This document shows, one piece after another, positions 32,293 to 39,455 of a stretch of 39,455 nt of DNA (position 1 is the stretch's first letter; every line of letters starts with the position of its first letter). Under the pieces are notes generated by a model, which searched no databases, was not told the origin of the DNA, and saw nothing but the letters and a program-made list of their open reading frames with translations. Both the position numbers and the translations under genes were made by a program. This stretch comes from Acetobacteraceae bacterium (GTDB taxonomy: Bacteria; Pseudomonadota; Alphaproteobacteria; Acetobacterales; Acetobacteraceae): positions 1 through 39,455 of the forward strand of contig SHWL01000025.1 of the NCBI GenBank assembly GCA_009693865.1. The letters are read 5' to 3'.

Positions 32293-34173
32293 TTAAACCA
32301 CGACCGCCGACCGCTCCGCCGACACCCGCGCCCATGCCGCCTGGGCGTCCTCATCGAACAGCTCGGTCAGCTTTTTCATCATCGTGCCGCCCAGTTCCTC
32401 GGCGTCGACGATGGTGACGGCGCGTTGGTAATAGCGCGTGACGTCGTGACCGATCCCGATCGCGATCAACTCAACCTGATCGCGGTTCTGAATGTCGCGG
32501 ATCACTTCGCGCAGATGCTTCTCCAGGTAGTTTCCCGGGTTCACCGACAGCGTCGAATCATCGACCGGCGCGCCGTCGGAAATGACCATCAGGATGCGGC
32601 GATGTTCCGGCCGCACCAGCAAACGGCGGTACGCCCACAGCAGCGCCTCGCCATCGATGTTTTCTTTAAGCAGGCCTTCGCGCAGCATCAGCCCCAGGTT
32701 TTTCCGAGCCCTCCGCCATGGCGAATCGGCGGCCTTGTAAACGATGTGCCGCAGGTCGTTCAGCCGGCCCGGGTTGCGAGGCTTGCCATCCTGCACCCAT
32801 TTCTCGCGGCTTTGGCCGCCCTTCCACGCGCGCGTCGTGAACCCAAGCACCTCGACCTTCACCGAGCAGCGTTCCAGCGTGCGCGCCAGAATATCGCCGC
32901 ACATCGCCGCCACCGTGATCGGCCGGCCTCGCATCGAGCCCGAATTATCGATCAGCAACGACACGACAGTGTCACGAAACTCCATTTCAAGTTCGCGCTT
33001 ATACGACAGCGCCAACAACGGGTTTATCACAACGCGAGATAAACGTCCGGCGTCGAGCATGCCTTCATCGAGATCGAATTCCCAGGCACGGGTTTGCTGC
33101 GCGAGCAACTTCCTTTGCAACCGGTTGGCGAGCTTCGAGATCACGCCTTGCAGATGTTGCAACTGTTGGTCGAGTTGCTGACGCAGGCGCGAGAGTTCGT
33201 CCGCGTCGCACAATTCTTCCGCGTCGATTTCCTCGTCGTGGCCGCGCGTATAGGCCCGGTATGCGCCTTCCGCGTCCGGACCGCCGCGGTCGCGGCGCGG
33301 TTGCGGCCCACCGGGACGGTCGTCGCCTTCCGCGACGGCGGCATCGTCGTCGGACTCCGAGCCATCGTCGTCCGCCGCCTCGCCTTCCATTTCTTCCGGA
33401 TTGGCACCCAGCATCGATTCCGATTCGGATTCCGACTGGCCGTCGCCCTGGTCGGAATTTTCCTGTTGTCCCGATTGCTCGCCGCCGTCTTCCCCGTCGT
33501 CGGTGTTGTCATCGGGTTCCGACTCGACCTCGGCCTCGGCAAGGTCCAGCGCGGCGAGCAATTTGCGCGCGGCGCGCGCGAACGCGGATTGATTTTCCCG
33601 TGTCTCCATCATTTCCGTGATCGCGGCTTCGGCGTTCTCACCCAACCCCTCGCGCCACATCGACAGGATACGCTGCGCCGATTCGGGAACCGGCTCGCCG
33701 GACAGGCGCTCGCGGGTCAGCAGGGCCAACGCCTTGTCGACCGGCAATTGGTCCTTCCGCGTCATGCGATCGTAGCCGTCCTGCTCGCACTCCTCGGCCA
33801 GTTTCGCGCGCAGGTTGGCGTTGATCCCCAACATATGTTTGGCGCCGACGACCTCGACCCGCACTTGTTCCAGCGCGTCGTAGGCGTCTTTGGCCTCCCG
33901 GCGCGCGGGCATGCGTTGCGCGTGGACGCGGTCGTCGTGATGGCGCAGCCGCAGGGCGATCGCGTCGGACTGTCCGCGCAGACGCGACATCTCAGCGGGC
34001 GGCAGCGCGCGGGTCGGCAGCGGCAGGCGCGCGCGTTTGCCCGACACGCCCGAGGGGCCGGGCTGGAACGCGACCTGCACGTCCGCCTGCTCGGCGATGG
34101 CGCGCAGCACGCCGGCTGTCGCGCGCTTGAATTCCTCGGCGCGCGCGTTGTCCTTCGATGCCGTCCCACTCAT
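32293..34173 (-). CDS. cobT: Cobaltochelatase subunit CobT
   Basis: CobT of the aerobic cobalamin pathway, 626 residues. With CobS it forms the AAA+ chaperone ring that drives cobalt insertion into hydrogenobyrinic acid a,c-diamide by CobN. The N-terminal helical domain (about 1-210) is followed by a very acidic linker (about 215-290, runs such as [17 protein letters not shown]) and a C-terminal von Willebrand A domain with the MIDAS motif DNSGSM (about 407-412) and ISDGAPVDD. These match CobT fully. It starts 51 bases after the cobS stop. CobN and the rest of the pathway are outside the window. Long frames on the opposite strand here are shadows of the GC-rich code. Confidence 0.97.
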   Translation of the reverse strand: MSGTASKDNARAEEFKRATAGVLRAIAEQADVQVAFQPGPSGVSGKRARLPLPTRALPPAEMSRLRGQSDAIALRLRHHDDRVHAQRMPARREAKDAYDALEQVRVEVVGAKHMLGINANLRAKLAEECEQDGYDRMTRKDQLPVDKALALLTRERLSGEPVPESAQRILSMWREGLGENAEAAITEMMETRENQSAFARAARKLLAALDLAEAEVESEPDDNTDDGEDGGEQSGQQENSDQGDGQSESESESMLGANPEEMEGEAADDDGSESDDDAAVAEGDDRPGGPQPRRDRGGPDAEGAYRAYTRGHDEEIDAEELCDADELSRLRQQLDQQLQHLQGVISKLANRLQRKLLAQQTRAWEFDLDEGMLDAGRLSRVVINPLLALSYKRELEMEFRDTVVSLLIDNSGSMRGRPITVAAMCGDILARTLERCSVKVEVLGFTTRAWKGGQSREKWVQDGKPRNPGRLNDLRHIVYKAADSPWRRARKNLGLMLREGLLKENIDGEALLWAYRRLLVRPEHRRILMVISDGAPVDDSTLSVNPGNYLEKHLREVIRDIQNRDQVELIAIGIGHDVTRYYQRAVTIVDAEELGGTMMKKLTELFDEDAQAAWARVSAERSAVVV

Positions 34174-34224
34174 GACGTTATTCCCGCTCCGCTCGCCGAC
34201 TTTATTCCCGTTCCACTCGCCGCC

Positions 34225-35229
34225 TTACGTGAACTTCCGGGTGGTGAAGCCGCCGTGAGGAATGTCCTCGTTGAAACAGCGCTGATAGTACTCAGCCACC
34301 GTGGACCGTTCCGCCTCGTCGCACTTGTTCATGAAGGTCACGCGGAAGGCGAATCCGACATCGCCGAAGATGCGGGAGTTTTCGGCCCAGGTAATGACGG
34401 TGCGAGGGGACATGACGGTGGAGATGTCGCCGTTGATGAAGCCGGCCCGCGTCAGGTCGGCCAGGGCCACCATGCTCTCGACGCGCTTTTTGGTGCCGGC
34501 GTCGTTCGGATCGATGCCCATCTTGGACAGCACGATGCCGGTTTCCATCGCATGCGGCAGGTAGTTCAGGGTCGCGACGATGTTCCACCGGTCCATCTGG
34601 CCCTGATTGATCTGCTGCGTGCCGTGATACAATCCCGTCGTGTCGCCCAGACCCACCGTATTGGCGGTGGAAAACAGGCGGAACGACCGGTGCGGCCGGA
34701 TCACGCGGTTCTGGTCGAGCAGGGTCAGCTTTCCCTCGACTTCCAGAACCCGCTGGATCACGAACATCACGTCGGGACGGCCGGCGTCGTATTCGTCGAA
34801 CACCAGGGCGCAGGCGTGCTGTAGCGTCCAGGGCAGGATACCCTCGCGGAATTCGGTGATCTGCTTGCCATCTTTCAGGACGATGGCATCCTTGCCAATC
34901 AGGTCGATACGGCTGATATGGCTGTCCAGATTGACCCGGATGCACGGCCAGTTGAGGCGCGAGGCAACCTGTTCGATATGGGTCGATTTACCCGTGCCGT
35001 GATAGCCCTGGATCATCACGCGGCGGTTGTGACTGAAGCCCGCGAGGATCGCGAGCGTGGTTTCGCGGTCGAATTTATAGGACGTATCCAGGTCGGGCAC
35101 GTGCTCGGTGCGGACCGAAAAGGCCGGCGCCTCCAAATCGATATCGATATCGAACTGCTCCCGGACAGACACTTTGGTGTCCGGGACGTCGATCGCGGAG
35201 GTCGGGCGAGTTTCCACGGCGTCATTCAT
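34225..35229 (-). CDS. cobS: Cobaltochelatase subunit CobS
   Basis: AAA+ ATPase partner of CobT, 334 residues. It has Walker [10 protein letters not shown] (75-83), Walker [11 protein letters not shown] (141-150), sensor region [14 protein letters not shown] and the CobS-typical [17 protein letters not shown]. The end [13 protein letters not shown] is diagnostic. The ATG at 35229 gives the usual CobS N-terminus; the ribosome site is poor (AGGA 12 bases upstream). It lies between the J-domain gene and cobT in the arrangement common to many alphaproteobacteria. Function is confident from family identity. Confidence 0.97.
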   Translation of the reverse strand: MNDAVETRPTSAIDVPDTKVSVREQFDIDIDLEAPAFSVRTEHVPDLDTSYKFDRETTLAILAGFSHNRRVMIQGYHGTGKSTHIEQVASRLNWPCIRVNLDSHISRIDLIGKDAIVLKDGKQITEFREGILPWTLQHACALVFDEYDAGRPDVMFVIQRVLEVEGKLTLLDQNRVIRPHRSFRLFSTANTVGLGDTTGLYHGTQQINQGQMDRWNIVATLNYLPHAMETGIVLSKMGIDPNDAGTKKRVESMVALADLTRAGFINGDISTVMSPRTVITWAENSRIFGDVGFAFRVTFMNKCDEAERSTVAEYYQRCFNEDIPHGGFTTRKFT

Positions 35230-35418
35230 AGGCCAGAGTATCCTGTTGCGATGTGGTGAAAGTCTACGCCGTTCGCGCACCCGCGCAAGGCCAGCGGCGG
35301 CACGGTCCGGAAGTCGCGGTTGCCGCGAGGCTTTCCGCCACTGTTTTTCGTGACCAAGGCCCGCTTTATCCGTTACGAATTTCGACCAGTTCACGCCGTC
35401 CACTTAAACCCGGCGGCG

Positions 35419-36009
35419 TTATCCCGCGGCAGCCAGCCTCGGTTCCGCCACAAGGCGGGAGCGCAGGGCCGCATAAGCGAGGTTAATGGTTTTCAAACGC
35501 TCCTCGGCATCCCGGCTGCCCCCATTGGCGTCCGGATGATGGCGTTTCGCCAACTCCTTGTATCGGGTCTTAACGGCATCCAGCGTCGTTGGCCAGGTCA
35601 GGCCCAAAGTGGTCAATGGCTCGCGCAGATCGGTGGGCGTTTTCTCCCCGGCGGGGCCGCGGGATTTGTTGATGCCCGTGCTCGCCAGGATGTGCAGGGG
35701 ATCGCGCAACGCCCCTTCGTCCCACGCCGCCGGGCCAAGCCGGCCAAGCGGCCAGGAGGGGCGTTGCCAGGCGGTGTCTGAGCGGAGTTCCTGCTCCATT
35801 TCCGACGGCGACATGCCCTTATAATAGTCCCAGGAACTGTTGTAGGTGCGCACGTGCTCCAGGCAGAACCACCAGTAATCCCGTAGATTCCGGCGGTTCT
35901 TGGGGGCGCGGTACTCGCCGGGAGCGCCGCAATCGGGCAGGTCGCAACACCGGCCCGGCGCGGCCGGGTCGGGCGCGTAAGCCCTGGCTCGGACAGGTCG
36001 GCGCGTCAT
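35419..36009 (-). CDS. J-domain co-chaperone with N-terminal cysteine cluster
   Basis: A 196-residue DnaJ-type protein. The J domain is at the C-terminus (about 138-190) with KELAKRHHPDANGG and the essential HPD at 158-160; it would stimulate an Hsp70 ATPase. The N-terminal part has Cys21, Cys22, Cys27 and Cys49 (RCCDLPDCGAPGEY, WWFCLEH), which looks like a zinc-ribbon-type site, and a conserved DYYKGMS segment. The gene is regularly found next to cobS and bolA in alphaproteobacteria, suggesting a link to cobaltochelatase or Fe-S maturation. The ATG at 36009 is chosen as the start of the basic MTRRPVRARAY; the longer frame overlaps bolA. Confidence 0.9.
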   Translation of the reverse strand: MTRRPVRARAYAPDPAAPGRCCDLPDCGAPGEYRAPKNRRNLRDYWWFCLEHVRTYNSSWDYYKGMSPSEMEQELRSDTAWQRPSWPLGRLGPAAWDEGALRDPLHILASTGINKSRGPAGEKTPTDLREPLTTLGLTWPTTLDAVKTRYKELAKRHHPDANGGSRDAEERLKTINLAYAALRSRLVAEPRLAAAG

Positions 36010-36073
36010 GGGCCGACTATGACCGTCCGGGCGGGGGATTGGCAACAGGGAAGCCCACTGGTTCACTGCCACG

Positions 36074-36394
36074 ATGAAGACAGTCCCCAATCGCGCCGAT
36101 CGCCTGAACGCGGCACTGACCGCCGCCTTCGCGCCCTCGGTCCTGCACGTGACCGACGACAGCGCCCATCACGCCGGCCACGCGGGCGCCGCCGGTGGGG
36201 GCGGCCAAACCCATTACAGTGTCCTGGTGGTCAGCGCCGCCTTCCAGGGCATGAGCCGCGTGGCGCGCGAACGCGCGGTCCACGCCGCCGTCGCGGGGGA
36301 ATTCGGCCCGGTCGAAAACGGCGGCATGCACGCGCTCGCGGTGCGGCCGCGGACGCCGGACGAGCATGCGAAACAGGCGGGGACCGCCGCCTGA
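36074..36394 (+). CDS. bolA: BolA family protein
   Basis: A 106-residue BolA-like protein, likely a partner of a monothiol glutaredoxin in Fe-S cluster or iron-status handling. It shows the helix-strand BolA order: RLNAALTAAFAP, the variable His/Gly-rich loop DDSAHHAGHAGAAGGGGQTH (about 29-48), then YSVLVVSAAFQGMSRVARER and the conserved GGMHALAV. The long glycine/histidine insertion could supply metal ligands. It is divergent from the J-domain gene, with only 64 bases between starts, so the two promoters overlap. No clear ribosome site is seen. Confidence 0.93.
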   Translation: MKTVPNRADRLNAALTAAFAPSVLHVTDDSAHHAGHAGAAGGGGQTHYSVLVVSAAFQGMSRVARERAVHAAVAGEFGPVENGGMHALAVRPRTPDEHAKQAGTAA

Positions 36395-36454
36395 TGGTCC
36401 CCACCGACGATCGCTGAGCACAATACCTTGCGTCAGGGTTACAGGAAGACCACC

Positions 36455-37567
36455 ATGGGTAGTGACAAGGGGTGCGGAGTCGTCGACGCCCCAACAAACG
36501 GAGCAACGCCAGATGGGCCGTATAGCATGGACGGTATGACCCGCGCCGCCGACGAACATCCGGTTCGATTCGACCTGCTCACCGACAACCCCGTCTACAA
36601 GCCCTTCCGTTATCCCTGGGCTTACGAGGCCTGGCTCACCCAACAGCGAGTCCATTGGCTGCCCGAGGAAGTGCCCCTGGCCGACGACGTCAAGGACTGG
36701 CACCGCAATCTCCGCGATTCCGAGCGGAACCTGCTGACCCAGATTTTCCGCTTCTTCACGCAGGCGGATGTCGAGGTGAACAACTGCTACATGAAGCACT
36801 ACGCGCGGGTTTTCAAACCCACCGAAGTGTTGATGATGTTGTCCGCTTTTTCCAATACCGAAACCATTCATATCGCCGCGTACAGCCACTTGCTGGACAC
36901 CATCGGCATGCCGGAAATCGAATACCATGCCTTCATGAAATACAAGGAGATGAAGGCGAAATACGATTTCATGCAGGGGTTCAATGTCGATTCAAAATTC
37001 GACATCGCGCGCACCCTCGCCGCGTTTGGCGCCTTCACCGAAGGACTGCAATTGTTCGCGTCCTTCGCGATCCTGCTGAATTTCCCCCGTTTCGGTAAAA
37101 TGAAGGGCATGGGCCAGATCATTTCCTGGTCGGTGCGGGACGAATCCCTGCACTGCGATTCCATCATCCGGCTGTTCCGCGTTTTCGTGCACGAGAACCC
37201 GGAAATCTGGAACGAAGACCTGAAGCGGGAACTGTATCTGACTTGCGCCACCATCATCGAGCATGAGGACGCTTTCATCGACCTGGCGTTCGAACAGGGC
37301 CCGGCGGAGGGGCTGACGGCGCACGAGGTAAAAGAATATATTCGCTACATCGCCGATCGGCGTTTGGTTCAGCTGGGTCTGAACGCGTTGTTCCACGTGA
37401 AATCCAACCCGCTGCCCTGGCTGGATGAAATGCTGAACGCGGTGGAACACGCCAACTTCTTCGAGAACCGGGCCACGGAATACAGCAAGGCTTCAACCAC
37501 CGGAAGTTGGGAAGACGCGTTCAACGCGCCGCCCGCACAGTTGGAAGGCGCTGAAGCGAATCCGTAA
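36455..37567 (+). CDS. nrdB: Ribonucleotide reductase class I small subunit NrdB
   Basis: Radical-generating beta subunit of class I ribonucleotide reductase, 370 residues. The di-iron site is represented by FFTQADVEVNNCY (acidic ligand), SNTETIHIAAYSHLL (Glu, His, with the Tyr at the radical position), FTEGLQLF (Glu) and RDESLHCDSI (Glu, His). The sequence is of the alphaproteobacterial NrdB type (DLLTDNPVYKPFRYPWAYEA at the start). Three starts are possible; I prefer ATG 36455, with AGGAAG upstream, though MTRAADEH at 36536 begins the conserved part. The large subunit nrdA is not in the window. No terminator is obvious after the stop. Confidence 0.95.
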   Translation: MGSDKGCGVVDAPTNGATPDGPYSMDGMTRAADEHPVRFDLLTDNPVYKPFRYPWAYEAWLTQQRVHWLPEEVPLADDVKDWHRNLRDSERNLLTQIFRFFTQADVEVNNCYMKHYARVFKPTEVLMMLSAFSNTETIHIAAYSHLLDTIGMPEIEYHAFMKYKEMKAKYDFMQGFNVDSKFDIARTLAAFGAFTEGLQLFASFAILLNFPRFGKMKGMGQIISWSVRDESLHCDSIIRLFRVFVHENPEIWNEDLKRELYLTCATIIEHEDAFIDLAFEQGPAEGLTAHEVKEYIRYIADRRLVQLGLNALFHVKSNPLPWLDEMLNAVEHANFFENRATEYSKASTTGSWEDAFNAPPAQLEGAEANP

Positions 37568-38002
37568 TATATCCTGAAATCAGCAAAAATTCTCTTGAAT
37601 TGAGACGAATGGAAAAAGCGCCCGGACCGTGAGAATAACTCTTGGTTGGAGAGCGATTGGCTGTGTAGAATAAGCCAGTATCTGGGAATGGCATTGAGGC
37701 TTCGATCGTTGACTCTGTTCGCACCGCACCCAAATTCGATGGCATTGACCGCGACGGGCTCACGGGGCGATGCTGATGGCGGATGGAGTCGCGTGTCGCG
37801 GAGAACCGATCCGTGGCGTGACAAATGACGGTCTGGTCACGGATAAGTGACGGGCAACCGTCGTGCCATGCGATATCGTGGACGATGGCGCCGCGAGACG
37901 AACAGCCGGTTCATCGTACGTGGCCCATCTCGTATGACCGAACAGGCGATGCCAGCGGGCGCCAGGGTCGTCCGGCCCGGTCCTGGCACGGAGTGAGTTC
38001 TT
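37568..38002. other. Intergenic region after nrdB
   Basis: About 435 bases without a supportable gene. The first 110 bases are AT-richer than the rest. A loose promoter-like pair (TTGGTT at 37642, TAGAAT at 37666) is present but far from the next start. A ribosome site GGAG lies just before the small gene at 38003. No repeat or RNA structure stands out. Confidence 0.45.
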
Positions 38003-38335
38003 ATGGCGACGACAACGATTGAGACGTTTTTAACCGAGCAAACCAGAATGGGGACCGGGGTGAGCCAAACTGACGAGGACGTCGGTCGCGAAACAGGCCC
38101 AGGTGGCGCGCCGCGCTACAGCCGGCGCTTGTCCGATAAGATTTTGATCGCATTTCACCATGCCTGCGATCAGAGCGATTTCGAGGTCGCGGAGCAGCTT
38201 CTTCACATTCTGGAGATGATGCTGACGCGCCGGCCGCTGACCCCTGACGGCACGCGCCGCCGGAACATGGAAAGCCTTGTCGCGGCGCACGAGCGTCTTT
38301 GGCATCTGCGCCATCCCAATACCGACGATTACTGA
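38003..38335 (+). CDS. Small conserved hypothetical protein (110 aa)
   Basis: A 110-residue soluble protein. After a poorly structured N-terminus of about 38 residues comes a helical block: RRLSDKILIAFHHACDQSDF, EVAEQLLHILEMMLTRRPL and MESLVAAHERLWHLRHP. Helix pairs of this type resemble a half TPR. I recall similar proteins in Rhodospirillales, always unannotated. The ATG at 38003 has GGAG 8-9 bases upstream. It stands alone, convergent with the methyltransferase gene. No function is proposed. Confidence 0.78.
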   Translation: MATTTIETFLTEQTRMGTGVSQTDEDVGRETGPGGAPRYSRRLSDKILIAFHHACDQSDFEVAEQLLHILEMMLTRRPLTPDGTRRRNMESLVAAHERLWHLRHPNTDDY

Positions 38336-38399
38336 CACCACTCGCGCGGTGCGCCAGGCATGGATGGCGCGAACAGACAACGCTGAGATGCCCCGGCCG

Positions 38400-39152
38400 T
38401 CAGCCGCGTCCCAGGCACAGCGCGGCGCCACCGCGTAAGATCGCCTCCGCCTCGGGCCGGAAGGCGCCGGTGTCTGTATGCAATATAAGACCGGATGCGA
38501 ACCTCAGATGTGCGCGGCCATTCTTGCGCCCCCGCACCAGGATCAGGCGCGCCTCGCGCCCCTTCATCGGCCAGACCGGAAACACCGTCTCGACGGGCAC
38601 CTGGGCGTCCCGGAACGCCATCAGCGCGGCTTCCAGGAGCCACGGCGCCAGAATAAAGGTCAGCGTGCCGCGGTGACGCAGCGGGCGAGCCAGAGCCGCC
38701 GCCCAAATGGACAGGAGACCCGGGCTCGACCGCTTCGCCGCCTCACGCCCATCCGAGGGAGAGCGGGAGCCGCCGGGCGCGTGATACGGCGGGTTCGCGA
38801 AAGCATGGTCCATCGTTCCGCCAACCGGACAGGCGTTCAAATCGCCCACGGCAAAACCCAACCCGGGCCAGCCATTCGCGATCGCGTTCGCCCGGGCGAG
38901 GCGGACGAGCAACGGAGCACGGTCGATCCCGGTCCCCCTGAGCCCCTCAACCCGGGCGGCCAGGCATAACAAGGCCGCGCCGGCGCCAGTGCCACCCTCA
39001 AACACACGTTCCCCGGCCTTGGCCGGAATGGCGGCGGCCAGCAGAACCGGGTCGATCGCGGCGCGAAGACCATCTCTGGGCTGCGTGTATCGGACCCGGC
39101 CGCCCAGAAGGTGGTCCGCCGTGACAGCCCCGCGGTGGTCGTCTGACGGCAT
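38400..39152 (-). CDS. TrmN6-like tRNA adenine-N6 methyltransferase
   Basis: SAM-dependent methyltransferase of 250 residues, similar to TrmN6/YfiC, which methylates A37 of tRNA1(Val). The SAM-binding motif I is unusual (VFEGGTGAGAALLCLAARV, about 50-68, with Gly-Gly-Thr where relatives have GCG). Motif IV NPPYH at 120-124 is the N6-adenine methyltransferase signature. The opening DHLLGGRVRYTQPRDGLRAA, then IDPVLLAAA, is typical of the family. The ATG at 39152 has no strong ribosome site. Target RNA is inferred from family only. Confidence 0.87.
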   Translation of the reverse strand: MPSDDHRGAVTADHLLGGRVRYTQPRDGLRAAIDPVLLAAAIPAKAGERVFEGGTGAGAALLCLAARVEGLRGTGIDRAPLLVRLARANAIANGWPGLGFAVGDLNACPVGGTMDHAFANPPYHAPGGSRSPSDGREAAKRSSPGLLSIWAAALARPLRHRGTLTFILAPWLLEAALMAFRDAQVPVETVFPVWPMKGREARLILVRGRKNGRAHLRFASGLILHTDTGAFRPEAEAILRGGAALCLGRG

Positions 39153-39455
39153 GGCCCATGCTGACCGATCGGCCCACGTGCCTGCAAGCTCACATCACGT
39201 ACGAACGTACGGAAATCCGCCGCCGGCCCGGCCAGGAGCGGCGTCACGGGGAGATCCCGGGATACGAGCCCCTTGCCATGACGCGATAACCCTTATCGCG
39301 ATCGGTGGCTGTTAACAGCACCGATAGATGTCCGGTTTAGGTAGCAAGTTAATTGACCGCTTTTCCGGTTTCGTTCCCACAACCCCGACGGCGGCAATAC
39401 GTGGCAGGCCAGGTGCGGTTGGAGCCAGGCGCCAGGTCCGAAAGCGGCTTACGGA
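39153..39455. other. Palindrome-rich intergenic end of the window
   Basis: No gene is supported in the last 303 bases. Present are two CGTACG blocks separated by AA (39198-39211) and two adjoining palindromes at 39282-39325, described separately. The remaining sequence may hold the promoter of a gene beyond the window. Confidence 0.5.
39282..39325. promoter_or_regulatory. Two back-to-back palindromes, operator-like
   Basis: CGCGATAA-CCC-TTATCGCG (39282-39300) is a perfect inverted repeat with 8-base arms. It is immediately followed by ATCGGT-G-GCTGTTAACAGC-ACCGAT (39301-39325), a palindrome broken by one extra G, with a perfect 12-base centre. No T-run follows. They could be operators for a regulator, or RNA hairpins. 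Seen directly; role unknown. Confidence 0.5.

Noticed and set aside
33094-34824. 576-codon open frame on the plus strand opposite cobT/cobS
   Set aside because: It lies antisense to cobT and cobS, whose products are unmistakable; its translation is Arg/Val/Phe-rich with no domain, as expected for a shadow in high-GC DNA.
37646-37828. 60-codon frame after nrdB
   Set aside because: No ribosome site, mixed composition and no recognisable feature.
39198-39211. Origin or attachment site at the CGTACG pair
   Set aside because: No DnaA boxes, integrase gene or tRNA end nearby; kept only as part of the palindrome observation.

Overview
The window is GC-rich chromosomal DNA with strong Shine-Dalgarno sites, Tat signals and dispersed REP-like palindromes. 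The gene set (cobS/cobT beside a J-domain gene and bolA, a class I nrdB of the alphaproteobacterial type, OxyR with both redox cysteines) points to an alphaproteobacterium, most likely Rhodospirillales/Acetobacteraceae. That placement rests on gene content and remembered families, not on a search.

Layout. (1) 249-6202: a five-gene Dpp/Opp-type peptide ABC importer (binding protein, two permeases, two ATPases). The two ATPase genes are separated by about 500 bp of palindromes and tandemly duplicated start regions that form a chain of ATGA stop/start overlaps. (2) 6212-6882: a FitAB-type toxin-antitoxin pair with an operator-like palindrome inside its promoter. (3) 7247-8254: an exported SMP-30/gluconolactonase protein, convergent with an operon (11318 to 8439, minus strand) of MFS transporter, two-domain cupin and a crotonase carrying the 6-oxocamphor hydrolase catalytic residues. 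(4) 11424-14780: a PAS/degenerate GGDEF/EAL-like regulator, a small conserved protein and a glutathione transferase. (5) 14901-21597: a five-gene cassette of unknown function: an internally duplicated small protein, a protein with a peptidoglycan-binding-like end, an 832-residue protein ending in a metzincin zinc-protease domain, and two paralogous beta-rich proteins, only one with a signal peptide. It ends at a strong hairpin. (6) 25515-21711, minus strand: DUF1800, DUF1501 and NHL-propeller operon. (7) 25647-27335: a rubrerythrin-like protein that has lost iron ligands, opposite oxyR. (8) 27489-31141: an orphan RutA, a second luciferase-like oxidoreductase, tRNA-Lys(TTT) and an acyl-CoA-dehydrogenase-fold monooxygenase. 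(9) 36009-31158, minus strand: J-domain protein, cobS, cobT and a Tat-exported metallo-beta-lactamase-fold hydrolase. (10) 36074-39455: bolA, nrdB, a small conserved protein, a TrmN6-like methyltransferase and a palindrome-rich end.

The best candidates for something undescribed are the 14901-21597 metzincin cassette, the ATGA staircase between the two transporter ATPases, and the diketone-hydrolase/cupin/transporter operon. No CRISPR array, prophage, transposase or secretion apparatus was found.
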